Shown here: in pieces, positions 36,240-48,630 of the stretch
Position numbering within the stretch: the first letter of the stretch is position 1
Layout of the letters: every line of letters starts with the position of its first letter
Assembly: GCA_949752735.1 (NCBI GenBank)
Contig: OX457039.1
Location: forward strand, 47,901,218 to 47,965,217
DNA length: 64,000 nucleotides
Direction: 5' to 3'
From: Lumbricus terrestris
Lineage: Eukaryota; Annelida; Clitellata; Crassiclitellata; Lumbricidae
Translations under genes and position numbers: made by a program
Notes under the pieces: model-generated
The model's database searches: none
What the model was told of the DNA's origin: nothing
Seen by the model: the letters and a program-made list of their open reading frames with translations, nothing else

Positions 36240-37638
36240 TTTATTAGGCACACACTGCTGGTGGTGTGCCTCCATTGCCCTCCCAGCTCGTCTTTTCTGT
36301 TACTTTCTTATGGTGATGATCATGATCGCATCCATCACTGATGACCTTGTTTCGTTCTTGCCAGATCAATCGTGTGGCTGGGTGGTGTTCGGAGCGGTTT
36401 CAGGTGTGCTCTATGTGCTCCATATTGCTCCGGTCGCATCTGATTTTGTGCTTTGCTGAATCAGAGCGCTTTCCGCCTAGTATACAGAGCAGCTTTTTAA
36501 ATCAGTTTTTGCTCACTTAGAAGAATCTTTGCAGAATATATAAACAGTTGTTTACAAATTTTTTAATTCTGGTCGTTTGTCGTTAGTCCTATCTATCTCT
36601 TACATCGTGGTCGGTGCACAAGTAATGAAGCTGTGTGTTGTTATACTGCACTGGTTCTGGACTTAATAATTTACGTAACTGTTTACAGCTTGCTGTCTTA
36701 GAAGCCTGTTTTCTTATAGATGGATGTCATTATTATAATGTCGAAATTGGCTTGGAGTGCTTAACTTATGAGGTTGCATTGCTTCGCTGTGTGTAAAGGG
36801 ACAGTATAAGTGCATCGGGATGATAAAGTTTTTTATGATTAGGATTACTAAGCTAATCCCATACCTAATGCCTATTGGTAATGGAATTATGCTTGTCTAT
36901 TGGTGCTAAAATTTATATGTCCTTTGGACCGGTATTGGTATCAAAATGTATATCTATTGGTGCCAAAATACTTCATATATGTGCATGATTTAGTCATTGA
37001 CGGATCAGGTTGTTTGGACACTAAGCTTATTATTTAGAATAAGAACAGTGATAACAGTTATAGAGATTATTGTGAGCTCTTGATGCTCTGAGATCTATGT
37101 TTATTTTTGTCAGCGTCCAAAGCCGTCCATGTTGCATCCTAGGTTTAAGACTTGCCCCGTAATTCCACGTACTATGAAAGTCTCCTATCGTAACCGTTTT
37201 TTGAGTGAAACTTAACAAGATAGAGACCATGCTTGGATTGATAAAGTCCAGTGAAGACATAATAACATCACCTGGACTAAGAGATGCAGTGGATTTAACA
37301 AAGACCGCAGAGATGGTGCAGACAATGGAGATAATTTATTCATGCAATGTAGCAGTCAGATGAGTTGAAATGACTGGTGTCCAGATTCCAGACCAGATAA
37401 TGATGATGCTGAATTGGTAAATTCTAGGACAAGTGAAACTGTGTGGCAGATGTTTATTGTTTAATGCCTATTAATTATTCAGTCACTGGCCATTGAATCA
37501 GTAATGTGTGTGTACTCATATATGTCGCTTCGCTTTATGTAGTGCCTTTTAGGTATCTCTCAACAAGACCACTGCTTGATAATTGGTTTGTTTAATTGTG
37601 ACTCAGGTGTAAGTCTTGTTCTGTTGTCTTCTTTTCAG
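36240..37638. other. 3' part of intron 1
   Basis: AT-rich with no recognised repeat. It ends with a polypyrimidine tract and acceptor 'TTGTCTTCTTTTCAG' at 37624-37638. Confidence 0.5.
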
Positions 37639-37767
37639 ATTCAACTTCTGAAGGAGTTCTATTGTTCCATTTTGGATTCCCTTGCTCTGGATTATCAATC
37701 AGCGAAGAAGCGATAAACAGTTGATTGTCGTTGGAGTTCAGATTTGGGCGCAGCTGCACTTTGGCAG

Positions 37768-37851
37768 ATGTTCTTCATTAGGTGGTTGTCTGTTGCTTCT
37801 GTCTGTGTGATTCTGCCACCTGGTGACAGAAGCTGCACAATGATCGTCTAA
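37768..37851 (+). CDS. upstream ORF of 27 codons in the 5' UTR
   Basis: An ATG at 37768 opens a 27-codon frame ending in TAA at 37849-37851, in a different frame from the main ORF and 68 bases before the main ATG. If exon 2 is spliced as predicted, ribosomes must bypass or reinitiate after it. This would be a plausible brake on translation. No conservation evidence is available; the peptide itself shows no known domain. Confidence 0.35.
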   Translation: MFFIRWLSVASVCVILPPGDRSCTMIV

Positions 37852-37919
37852 CGGTGACCACCAGGAGCCTTGATCCGGAAAGTCACTCGACCATAGCGTC
37901 GTCTGCCAGTGACCTTCGG

Positions 37920-38226
37920 ATGGATGATCGCAAGGACTTTGGCACCCTGGACCATTCTCGTCTTGCCTCCGCAACCGCAGGAGGCCTCTACGGACCCTCA
38001 GCTGTAGCAGCAGCTGCTGCAGCTGCTGTCAATTCCGGGCTGATGCAGCTTCCATCTCTGGCCGACACGGCTGGGCGACTGGGCGTCATGGAAGGCTGCC
38101 CGGGTTTGACACCGACCTTTGGCTGTCCACCAGGTCTTCACGTGGATTATCCGGGTGGAGCAATTTCAGCCATCGGTTCTCTGGCTCAGCTGCGTGGATG
38201 GTATGGACCAGGAGCGCAAAGTCAAG
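37920..38226 (+). CDS. N-terminal coding exon of a putative transcription regulator
   Basis: 102 codons plus one base, starting at ATG 37920 (G at +4; C at -3, so a moderate context). An apparent earlier start at 37854 is GTG and unlikely in an animal. The peptide opens with an acidic/basic stretch (MDDRKDFGTLDH), then 'GGLYGPSAV', a seven-residue Ala run at residues 30-36 written with mixed GCA/GCT codons, and later 'GCPPGLHVDYPGG' and 'LRGWYGPGAQSQ'. The composition is rich in Gly, Ala, Pro, Ser and Leu, with no folded domain. Low-complexity N-termini of this kind are usual for activation regions of nuclear receptors and other DNA-binding regulators, but that is analogy, not homology. Exon 3 continues in the same phase. 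Confidence 0.7.
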
Positions 38227-38974
38227 GTCAGTGCTCTGAGTAATGGGTCTTCATCCTCTACTCCAGTTCATTCCTAGATTCTTTGCTAGGTGCCCTTCTT
38301 ATGGTATTACAGCCGGCCGCACCGTAGAAATTGTTCTTATAATTTGCAGTTGTCACGTTGTCACATCTAATAAGATGCCGGATCCAGTTGTGTTATGAAT
38401 GATGTTGATTTTTATCTGTTCTGCTCGACGTTGTATCTGTCTCAGAGTGATGAGTCTTCTTACCAGAGTTATTCACATAACCGATGCATAATTTCCTTAG
38501 TGCTAGTAAAGCTTATAGAACCTAAGTTGCAGTGGAGTGACGGGGGGGAATTTAACTGCAAAATTTTTTTACAAAGAGGTCAAGCAATCTGCCATAAATG
38601 AGTCCTATCTGCCAGGGTATAATCAACTGTGCATATTAGTTTCGGTTATTTAATACTGATGTGCATAAAACTGTGTTTGCATTCATGTATGATTTACCAA
38701 TCTAAAAATAAGGTTTGGTTGCAGACTTGATGGGAAGTAATTGCGCTAGACAACATGTCTCGTGCTTCATAAATATTTTGCTCTTGTCTAAGCCTCTAAT
38801 GTGACAGCCAAGGAAGTTGGCAAAGCAGAGGGATTTAATTATTCAGAAGAGAAGTTGCAAATATAATTTAATTGATTTAGCCTTAATTTTTCTTCCCCTG
38901 TTGAAAACCTATACTTTGGAAGCTAGGTTTTGAAGCTATTCCATATGGTGTCAGATTTGATATGTTTGTATGGG

Positions 38975-39175
38975 CTCTTGTTATAGTGCCTCTTCAAGCT
39001 CACTATGCATAAGTTCTCCCGACTGGAGCGCGGACACTGCATCGGAGTTTCATGCCGAAGCGCTGAGTACTTGCTAGTGAAGGACTTGCTCAAGGTCCCT
39101 ACGCGGCAATGTGAGGTGGATTCGAACCTGCAACCCTCGGGCTGCAAGGCAATGAACATGCCCACTGCCCCACAA
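38975..39175 (-). repeat. tRNA-derived SINE with LINE-type tail, inverted copy
   Basis: Reads in reverse relative to 34897-35112: tail first (TTATAGTGCCTCTTCAAGCT), then 'GACACTGCATCGGAGTTTCA', 'GACTTGCTCAAGGTCCCTA' and the complement of the B box, 'GGATTCGAACC' at about 39119-39129. It has lost the simple-repeat tail. Confidence 0.7.
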
Positions 39176-40614
39176 AAATTGATGTGTTTTTTTACAAATA
39201 GTTGATGGGTAAGATATGTTGTAGGATGCACTGTATTTTGACTGATAAGAGAAATTAGGGATTACTAGGCAGAGCCTTCATTGGGCCCATAAACTGTCGT
39301 AAAACTTTGTGAGAAAATTTTTCAAGAAAAATATCTAATTAGTAAAAGTGAACAAATGACCTATATGATATAAGATTTACACAATTATTCGATTCTATTG
39401 TTAATTTTACTGATTGTATTTAAGTGTCAGTAATTTTATATTTACCGTAAAATGACATAATTTGTAAACTTTGTATGTTTATAAATCAAACCCCTAGAGT
39501 TGCTGGGACCCTGGGCATTAGTGTATCTTATATTACCTTTATTTAAGGTTGGGTTAAATTTTTGACCCATTTAGGATACCCTTAATCTATTTGTTGTTGA
39601 TGCTAGATTTCAAAGGTTATCCTCATTTTAGACCATTGCACTAATAATGGTTGCTGGATCCTAAAAGCAATTCAATACAGATTTGATATAAAAAGTGATG
39701 AAACAAAGAGAAAACGATGGCTTGAAAGATTAACAATAGAACATCATATCTGTTGAATTTTTAAGTGGTTTTCTGTTAGGCCTAGCAACCTTTACATAGA
39801 AGTTTTTGACTCAGGAGTGGGTTTGGGTGGGTGGGTGCTGGACCAACAATGATGAAACTCTAGTACAAAGAGTGGAACATCAAGCTGGAAGTGGGATTGT
39901 TACCCCTACCCCATAAAGGTTGAATCAGTGCTCAAGTCCCTAGGTGGTGTCAATAAAAGTGAACAGTAGGATATATGGATGCCATGTATGGCTGCCTTGT
40001 ATGGATACCATTCAGTCAAATCCAACTCCTGTTAAGCTTGTCATCATCTGTTACTACCATAACACAAGAGTCTTACTGTGTTTCGAACTTGTTAAAATAA
40101 ACACAAATGTTTAAAGAAGAAGCTTATTTTAAAAATATATACATGCATACTGAGCACAATTAAGGTACTTATGGCATGTCTTTTCAACTGGACAGACTTT
40201 GTATTTGTTCTGCATAAATTGACTGAGGGAGGAACTGAAATTTGAGGGACCTATACAATATACATGTGCGTAGTTACTGTGTTAGATATATGGTGTGCAG
40301 TCTAGAAGTGGTATCTGGTAACAGCAGGTACCTCTGTTGACTTAGAGGTCACTGACCTCACAGCATGCAGTGGAGTTTGTTAATGGGTGGGACCTTATTT
40401 CTGGGCCACAGTGCTTTTGTTCATGATTAGCAGAGCATGTGTTCAAGGTGTTTTTAACTGCTTTGTTGACTGACTAGCTGGTGTTAGCAGTTATTAATTA
40501 GGCTGATGCAATGCCATCAATCATGTTCTTGACATGAGACTGGGAGAGTCCTGCAGGCAATTGGTAGAATCTTCAATTAGGATTGTAGTCAGCAGGTTTT
40601 ATGCTCTGAATGGA

Positions 40615-40700
40615 GGTGGTGGTTGGCTAGAGCACTCCGCCTGTGATGCGAAGAGCATGGGTTTGAGTCTTGGTTCAGAGTCTCGCCCAGAGGGATGTTA
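40615..40700 (+). repeat. tRNA-like SINE head
   Basis: Has an A-box-like 'TTGGCTAGAGCACTCCGCC' and a B box 'GGGTTTGAGTC' at about 40659-40669, with tRNA-like spacing. The acceptor stem does not pair as in a functional tRNA, so a SINE head is preferred. Confidence 0.45.
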
Positions 40701-43700
40701 TATGATTATCGGAAATCTGATTATCGCTTTCTAAGACCGTTATCGGATTTTATTGCACTTACAAACAGACGTTCGAATTAATTTTAAAATATTTTAAAAT
40801 TATAAGAGATGATTCATACATTCTGAATATTAGCTTAAAGGTTGCCATGAGAACTAATTGCAACAAATAAATGTAGCTGTGACACTGCGGTACCCACGTC
40901 CCTTTATAACTAATTGGTCATTGATCGAACGGTGAGATAGTACGGTTGGCGTACTGTAGTGCGGCACTTCGATGCAACATTGTCACACATTTCATCAAAT
41001 TATAACATTTTGTGATGGTGAATATGAAATTCGCTGTTAGCGAATGAGATGAATTAATTACAGAACCTCTTAAACACTTTTTATGAAAAAAATGTCGTCG
41101 AATGCAATTAATCCCAGTGACTGCCATCTTTGTTTACACTGCCAACCAGGAAAATAGGATTTTCTATTACGCCAATAAAAAACCTGATAATCGGTTTAAG
41201 ATTTCTAAAAGTTAAAATCGGTTTGCCAAAAACTGATATTAACAACCCTGGTCTTTTTGCCCAAAGCAGCTACCGTGTCGGAAGGTAGATATGTATCTTG
41301 AGAAAGTCCTTCACGTATTGTTTTTCTGTACCATCGATCAATGTTTTGTCCCGGTTGATTTGATGTTTTGCTGTATGGTCGTGTATGCTGATGTGCTGCT
41401 CCAAACTTAGGAAGGAGAGCAATATCAAAACATGGTTGTATTGTATTGTACAAGAAGGCATTGAGATTCACTTATGGAAGGAAATGCTCAGAAATATAGG
41501 GGGAAAAGTTTACGTTGTGCTTTGATTATCATGGTCTATGGTCAGCATGGAATAAATGGCAGATCAAATTCTGGAAATCCATTGATGTGACACTTCAGCG
41601 TCAGTTGGATCAGGTGAGTACAGGTGAGTGACGATAATTGTTCACAGTGTGGCAAATAATTTGAATGCTTCCACTTCACAATCAGTTATTAACAGAGCTC
41701 AGTCATTAACAGAAATAGGTGATTTATGGAGAAGTTGGGTAAGACTATAGATGGGGTGGGTGACTGTGAAAAGGAAAAGTGTGAGACTGGGCAAATTTAG
41801 GAAATTTTCTGGGCTGTGAATCACTCTTTGTCAGTTTGGTGGTTGTAGAAGTTTTAGTCATAGGTGTTTAAGGCTTCTTTCAGTGAAAAGTTTTATTAGC
41901 AGTCTGTTAGTTGCTGGTGAGAGTTTGAGTATTAAACAGGGTAAGTCCAGGAATTTTTATGAGCTCAGCCGATGACAGCTGTTGTTGTTTTTGCTGACTT
42001 GGGAAATATTTATGGTGTGAGCTGAAGCTGAATGTCATCAGGATCATTCTCAGATCATGAATACAGTAACTGAGAAATATAGTGACTGACTGTTAGAAAT
42101 ACTAATGTCGCTATGAACTGCAATTTCGGTTGGGTAAGCTCCTGGTAATCAATGTTACTTTATAAATTGTCTTATTATTGTTGTTGTTGTTATTAATATT
42201 ATTAGTGATAATCATTAGTTTAAGGGTAAGCCTCAGACAGGATACAGTTAGAAATTAGATTTTTAAATGAGTTTGATTTAACTTTTGGCATAAATTTCTC
42301 TTATGCTGCTACCAGGTATAGCCTAACATAGTGTAACAGAATGTTTACATTTAATATACTGTTCAATCTCCTTTAAAACGTGCATTTGCCACTTTTTCAG
42401 GTTATATGCTTTGTGTTATTTGAATGTCATGCCTTGTAAATCATAGTGCAGTATAAATAATTGGTCATTATAAGAACATATTTATATTGGATTTAGGATT
42501 TTGTGTTTGACTATTGATTGGCTATAATTATAGATTATGTACATTTATTATACAATTCTGTCCTCTGTACACCAAAATGCGGATAGCAATTGGTCTATTA
42601 CAGAATATTCTTATCTTATATCATGAGCTTAACTCTTAGCAAAGCTTAGAAGTGACTATGTTTAATACTTTTGATTTCTTAAATGATTGATGATTTCATC
42701 AATCCTATCAACTCCAGTTTACAATGAAACATACATTGGTTGACCAATATGAACAAAGTTGTGTACAGGTTTAGAAAACCGAGGGTGTAATTCCTACGCT
42801 GGGCAAGTACGGTAACAGGATGGACCCACTATCTTTGCAGTGCTCATGCAGTTGTTATAATACTGCACATGTCGAATGCTTTCCCTCAGCCCTTTATCCT
42901 ATTATAACAGAGAGTGTTAGTGCATGAAAAGGATGGAGCTCTGAAGCTCTTGCAAAAACGGAAGCTGCCAAAGTTTTATATATATATATATAATTATATA
43001 TATATATATCTGTCATGAGACTCGTGAATGATGAACACTATGCCAACCATGTGGCTTCTGTTTTCAAGCAGCGTGTTTCTCTGCAAAATGAGATTACTGC
43101 CTTTTTCTGCCTTTTCCCTGGACCCTGTAATTGCTGCTATTGCAACACACTTGGCCAAATTAAGAAGCCACAGCTGGAGACGTTTCTTACTTTGTTGTCG
43201 TCATCCTATTTCTATCCCATTGGCATTGTTTAGTCTCTGAGCAGTAATTTTGAGGGACTTGTACTGTTATTTTTACTATTCTCCTAATGTTAATTTACGA
43301 TAAATTGAGATTACCAAGATATATGTCGAGCTCTTGTGGGGGATTCATAAATGTTCACACGTGCATTCTCTCTATGATTTACACGGTTATAAAGCCACAT
43401 TTTTCTGCAAAATATTTGTCAATGATTTATATGTCTGACAAGACATGTGGATGCTTCATTTATCCTCTTTATTGCGTCATCTCTACTGTATTTGTAGATC
43501 TAACAATTTAATAAGTGCCCCTCACACATTTCATACTATTCAGCATGGAAGCTCCAGGGAAAAGCAGAAATTCTTTGAGAGAGCAAGAGTAAAACTCAAT
43601 GAAAAAATGAATAAATGACTGCAATAGAAATGGACTGAAATAGAAATCTTTCTTCAGCAATCAAGGTCACTCAAAGATAAGAATTTAGTATATGCTATTA

Positions 43701-44442
43701 TGTTATTCATAACTCAATTAGGTCTAATTTCAGCAGCTTGTTTTAACTTGGTAAAAATGATTAGAAAATTGGTGAGATGTTTGCTGAATTGCATTGTGAT
43801 TAAAAATCTGTTAAACTTTGTATAAACTATTTTACCAAGATATATATTGAGATTATTAACTGCTTAGAGAGAATTCTGACTACATAACTTAGACTGTCAG
43901 CTGGGACATCCGGATATATGTGACATTATGAAGCACAGCACAGAATAACAACCCATGATAAAGAGTTAAAAATTTATTTTTGATGCCTGATGCCACTACA
44001 TTTGTCTACATACAGTGCTGGTTGTCTCTGGAATGGATATAAGACTAGCTGGAAATCCATTGATGTGCCAGTGTGCCTGTTTTGAGACTTGTTAATATGC
44101 TGCTGTGTGAGTGTAGGTTCAACTAAACTTTTGCTTTGCCTCTGGTAATTGTTGAAAGTTTAATATGCAGCTTACAATTTCTATAGGATTATTTCCCTTC
44201 TGATCTTTCTCTTTGGTTCCCTTCTTGATGCTGTTTGGCTGCCTAACTAGCAGCCTGGTGCCATGTTGTGTCTGCATGCCTGTCTTCAGATGATTAAAAG
44301 TGAAGGGATGTTTTTTGAATGGTAATTGGAAGGAGGCACAGGTTTCAGAGCTAATTTGTTTAAATCTTGAGTGTTATATGTTAATTGCTGAACAATGCCC
44401 AAAACTCTGCTGCACAGATAACAGATGTTTGTTATATTCCAC

Positions 44443-44594
44443 TGAGAGAAAGAAATAGGGAGGGAAATAGGGAGAGAGAGGGAGAGAGAGAAAGAGAGAG
44501 AGAGGGAGGGAGGGAGGGCGACAGAGAGAGAGGGGAGGGAGGGAAGGAGGGAGGGAGGGAGGGAGGGAGAGAGAGAGAGGGAGAGAGGAGGGAG

Positions 44595-44666
<72 letters not shown>
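44443..44666. repeat. strand-asymmetric purine tract (GA)n/(GGGA)n
   Basis: About 220 bases made almost entirely of G and A on the + strand, grading from (GGGA)n into a pure (GA)n run. It can form triplex (H-) DNA in principle. The long open frames across it on both strands are repeat artefacts. Confidence 0.9.
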
Positions 44667-44668
<2 letters not shown>

Positions 44669-44759
44669 GTGCATAAAAGTAATAAGATATGTGGCTTATT
44701 ATGCACGTTCATGTTTTTGGTTCATGGTCAGACATTATCATTTAATAAGAGGCATTTTC

Positions 44760-45015
44760 CCTCTTCCTCATCCTCCGCATACTCTTCCTGTCCTGCCCCT
44801 ACTCCTTTGCTGGAGTTATGGTCAATGGTTGCATTCAAGGAGGAGGTCCTGTCACTCAGGCCGACCGCCTCCGGTGCAGCTGCCGCCGCCGGGCCGTCAC
44901 CACCGCCACTGCCGAGTCATTCTACGCAGTTGGAACTGTGCCAGAATTTATCCATTGGCAATCTTTGGTCTGTTTCCTGTCCTTCAAGGCTGTTGCTCTT
45001 CCCTGTCAGGTTGGT
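44760..45015 (+). other. GC-rich islet, candidate alternative exon
   Basis: A GC-rich stretch stands out within intron 2. It has ATGs at 44818 and 44825 in different frames, a run of Ala codons, and a donor-like CAG|GTTGGT at 45009/45010. A pyrimidine-rich stretch precedes it. Neither ATG frame leaves the donor in phase 1 as required by exon 3 (they give phases 0 and 2), which argues against a coding role spliced to that exon. It could be an alternative non-coding first exon, a promoter or an unrelated GC-rich block. Confidence 0.25.
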
Positions 45016-45915
45016 TGACCCTAAATAGATTGAACCAAGTAACCAGGCCTGGTAGTAGTCCTTCACCTGTGCCAGTCCGAGAAGGTTCTGCAGACGGTCT
45101 CTTTAGTGGTGGCTGGTGGCTGTCTTGGCTTAATTCAGAAATTTGGAGATTACAGTTAGGATCTGGTGTTCTTTTCATGTGCACTCCGATTTAACTATCA
45201 AAGTGTGTAAAGCACAATCCGATCAGAATTGGTGTTTTTCATCTTTGGAAGGGGGATGAAAGCAGTGCTTTTCGGCATTTCTACAATAATTTATAAAGCA
45301 CTTGTTGGATATGACCATGCACGCTGCATTTGTGCCATTTGCACTCTTGGTGTTCTCAGAAGTAAACAACTAATAAAGTGGGTTCAGTGGGTGAACAATG
45401 AACATTTCCAATCAGAGTCTCTCTGCCTGGAAAATTTTGCTAGTGGAAAGATTCAACAAGCGTTGATTTAGAACTGACCAGTTGCACAGTCTGTAACACT
45501 GAATTTTAAGAGCGTGCTTTGTACTGTATACTGTGTATAGTCCTCCCAGATTCAATGGTGTGTAAACAATGCCATTGTAATGCCTAACACCTTTGAAAGG
45601 CTAAGGGTCAAGCATCCCTGTAAGTGCTTGGCAGAATTGGAATCGGGTTCTGGGATTGACATGTTTTACAGATGCCGGTCCCATTCTTTTTTCTGGGTAC
45701 ATTTACTGCCCAAGGCTTTTGAGTAATACTAACTGTTTTCTCAGGTGAGCAGCTGAATTGTAACACAGAGCTCTGCCTGTCTATGTTTGCCATGGAAGTC
45801 TATATAAATGGTTTAAAGGTTTTCTGATTTGCACAGCTCTTAGCATGACATTGGGGATGAAAGCATGGATAGGCACTGAAACATTTCTATACTGTAAAAA
45901 GTCATATTGGGCACT

Positions 45916-45918
<3 letters not shown>

Positions 45919-45981
<63 letters not shown>

Positions 45982-46000
45982 TATATATATATATATATAT
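45919..46000. repeat. (AT)n microsatellite, interrupted
   Basis: About 80 bases of AT dinucleotides with a few interruptions. A SINE head begins directly after it. Confidence 0.9.
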
Positions 46001-46090
46001 TTGTGGGGCTTGGTGGCGTATTGGATATCACACTGGCATAGAGAATGGTAGAGCTGAGTTCGATTCCTGAAGGGCTTCGGAAATTGAAAT
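46001..46090 (+). repeat. tRNA-like SINE head
   Basis: 'GGGGCTTGGTGGCGTATTGG' provides the A-box region and 'GAGTTCGATTCCTG' (46056-46069) the B box. The downstream body is not recognised in other copies here. Confidence 0.5.
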
Positions 46091-46876
46091 CACTCAAAAA
46101 ACTAGAAAAGCTGAACAGGAAAAAGACTTGTCAATAAATCAAGCAAAGTCTACGACAGGAAATTAAACCATGCGCATGATTTTTAAGCTAAGCTAGAACG
46201 CAGCCATATTTAAAAATGAATGTGCACCGATATCCACTCGATGTGCAGATCTATGAAACTTTAAGCTCACTGCATTCATGCCTAGCAAGTCAGGTTAGGC
46301 TAATGTCATGTTTATTCATGAGCACCGCAATAAAACTGAAAAAGACCGAGTTAAAATGTAAACGAGAACACGGAGACTGTAATGCTTATCTTACAGTTTT
46401 ATTCTTATTTTTTTACCATTGATTGACACTTGCGATATTCAGTTAATTGTTCAGTTGTTTCGTTCAATGATTGGTAGGTAGGTCAGTCAAGAAGTGAGTT
46501 GAATAGTCAGTAAGGCAATCAGTGATTTGATCAGGACATAAGTCAGTAATTCAGACAAGCAGTTGATAGGTATGCAGCCAACCAGTTATGTGTCATCCAG
46601 ACAAAAGGAGCAAGGTCAAGCCTCACCATTGGATCTTTATCTTGGTGGATCAGGTTGTTATTATTGGATTTGATGGAGCATACATTTATCTATCAATCAA
46701 ATCAATCGATCAATCAATCAATCATTATAAGCATGATGGATGTTGTTCCATATTTATAGTTGTGCATGAACTTCAACAATATGTCTATATTTTCCTATTA
46801 ATGAATGGCACTGGACACACGATTATGATGATTATGGAAGACATGATTAAGATATGACTTGGTTTATTCATTTCAG

Positions 46877-47035
46877 GTGCTTCATATTCGGATTTGTTTG
46901 GTGCTTATGCTGGGCCAGGCAGCAACTGGAGAAGCCTATCCACTCCTCCAGCACCTGACCACTTCCACAGTCCACTGCCTGGAATGACCCATCCAATGTG
47001 GCCATGTCCACCGACTCCAGTTCCATGCAGTGATG
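46877..47035 (+). CDS. second coding exon of the putative transcription regulator
   Basis: 159 bases between acceptor 'TTCATTTCAG' (AG at 46875-46876) and donor GATG|GTGAGT (GT at 47036). It enters and leaves in phase 1, so it joins exon 2 without a frame change and could be skipped without shifting the frame. It encodes 'GASYSDLFGAYAGPGSNW', then 'TPPAPDHFHSPLPGM' and 'MWPCPPTPVPCSD'. The peptide is Pro-, Ser- and aromatic-rich with no folded domain, and continues the low-complexity N-terminus. Residues 103-155 of the predicted protein lie here. Later exons, which should carry the diagnostic domain, are not seen before the window ends. The family is unassigned. Confidence 0.75.
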
Positions 47036-48558
47036 GTGAGTACTTTCTCTGAATTTCTCAACTAGAATGCTGATCTTTGGCTTAAATTCCGCATAAATGT
47101 GGCACATTTACCATTTTTCTTTCAACCCATTTGTGTACTTGTAGCGCTAGTGCTGAACACTAGTAAGGGTGTCAAACGTTTGGTAAAATATGGGTGTAGG
47201 TACAACAGTCAGTTGTCATCGGATACCAGTAGCTCCTCATTGTAAAAGGAATCAATCATCCAGCAGGATTCATGAGAGTTATAGCACACACATGTGCACT
47301 GACACATGTGCACACACATATATGTGCACACCCACATGTGCAAACACGCACGCGCGCATGCACACACACACACACTGGGCATTCAAAGTTATTTGAGCAA
47401 TGATCCCACCCACGAAACCACAACATCTTTCACCAGTGTTACAGTGCACTAATTTCTGTTCATTCCCTAAAGAATGGATGACATTTGTTATTCTATATGC
47501 TCCATTGATTGATTACATTCTACTTTAGCCTGATTATTCCACCCTATGACTTCATAGACCATAGACGATGACAGCACCCCAGAAAGCTGTTAGAAAGCTG
47601 CGACTAACACAGGAATCTGTATACAATTATCGTGTTGGCCAGTTTTGGGCTTATGATTCAGGGCCATGGTGCAAACCTTTTGTGGATACATGGACCTTGT
47701 CACTGCAGGAATCGGGGTCTATTTCTTTAAAAATGGTTGCCATGTATTTTTTTTATGGTTTGAACGGGTTGTTGTAGGTAGTAAACTATGCTGCAAACGG
47801 ATTCTGTTGCCCGTAGGATGATTTTTGCCATGACGGTGAAGTGGTGTGATAGCCTTGTCACCAAGTAATTGGATGCTGCGTGGCAATCAGCCCATATTAG
47901 TTGTTGGCTAGAGTCACAATGATGGCAGAAAGATAGAAACTTCATAGTAGAAACTTACGACCTAACTACACTAAATATAACTCTTTGTGGATTGTGTATA
48001 ATGACGAGAGAAAGAGTACAAACCCCGCTGACCATCAATATGTTTCTCTCTGCGATCACCATTGTATGGCTGACTTCAGGCATTGATTTTCATATTCAGG
48101 ATGAAGGTACACGGACCTCTAAGAGGAATAATTTTTATGGCTTCTTAAAAGCTTGATATTATACAATTCGGTATTTCTGTACATGTAGCTGTAGTCCAGA
48201 TTTCTTCTAATTTCTTTTATCTATTGGCAGTATGGTTAAGACTGAAGATGATGTTGTGACTGGCTAGCTTTATAGATGAGTGAAACATAAAAATTAGGTT
48301 GCTGATAATATTTTGGGAAATCTACTAGATCACTATTAGCAACAAATTATGTTGTTTACACAATGTCATGCAGCTTTGTAATAGCGTCCTGTGCTAGTTC
48401 ATTATTATACAGTTATAATATAAAATAATTAGACATTTACAATGTGTACTTCAATGTACTAACCCAGTGTCACATGGATTATTGTGATAATTACTTTTTT
48501 TTAGAAAACATATTGTTAATAATTATACTGTCAAAGCTATGTTGGTCATGTCACCTGA

Positions 48559-48562
<4 letters not shown>
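47036..48562. other. start of intron 3, no gene recognised
   Basis: Contains an alternating purine-pyrimidine (CA)n/(TGTGCA)n stretch at about 47285-47378, of a kind able to adopt Z-DNA. Otherwise it is AT-rich unique sequence. Confidence 0.4.

Positions 48563-48612
<50 letters not shown>
48563..48612. repeat. (ATT)n microsatellite
   Basis: About 17 ATT units. It lies 18 bp before the hAT element at 48631. Confidence 0.9.
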
Positions 48613-48630
48613 GCTCTGGAATATATAGAA

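Larger units (their letters stand above)
37639..38226 (+). other. exon 2 (5' UTR plus first coding segment)
   Basis: Bounded by acceptor 'TCTTCTTTTCAG' (AG at 37637-37638) and donor CAAG|GTCAGT (GT at 38227). The first 281 bases are 5' UTR: the coding frame is closed upstream by a TGA at 37824-37826, and the first in-frame ATG is at 37920. One base of a split Gly codon lies at the exon end (phase 1), matching exon 3. Base composition rises in GC over the coding part compared with the introns. Confidence 0.75.
38227..46876. other. intron 2 (8.65 kb)
   Basis: AT-rich. It contains an inverted SINE (38975-39175), a SINE head (40615-40700), TA tracts at about 42978-43010 and 45919-46000, a purine-rich tract (44443-44666), a GC-rich islet (44760-45015) and another SINE head (46001-46090). 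Between these no gene is recognised. Confidence 0.55.

Noticed and set aside
37854..37919. Longer start for the exon 2 coding frame
   Set aside because: The codon at 37854 is GTG, and the frame closes at a TGA (37824) without an ATG before 37920. A non-AUG start is not supported.
44374..44712. Ser/Leu-rich open frames over the purine tract
   Set aside because: They are translations of a (GA)n/(GGGA)n repeat on either strand.
44385..45194. 269-codon open frame on the + strand
   Set aside because: Its first third is the purine repeat and it starts without a plausible initiator. The GC-rich part is listed separately as a weak exon candidate.
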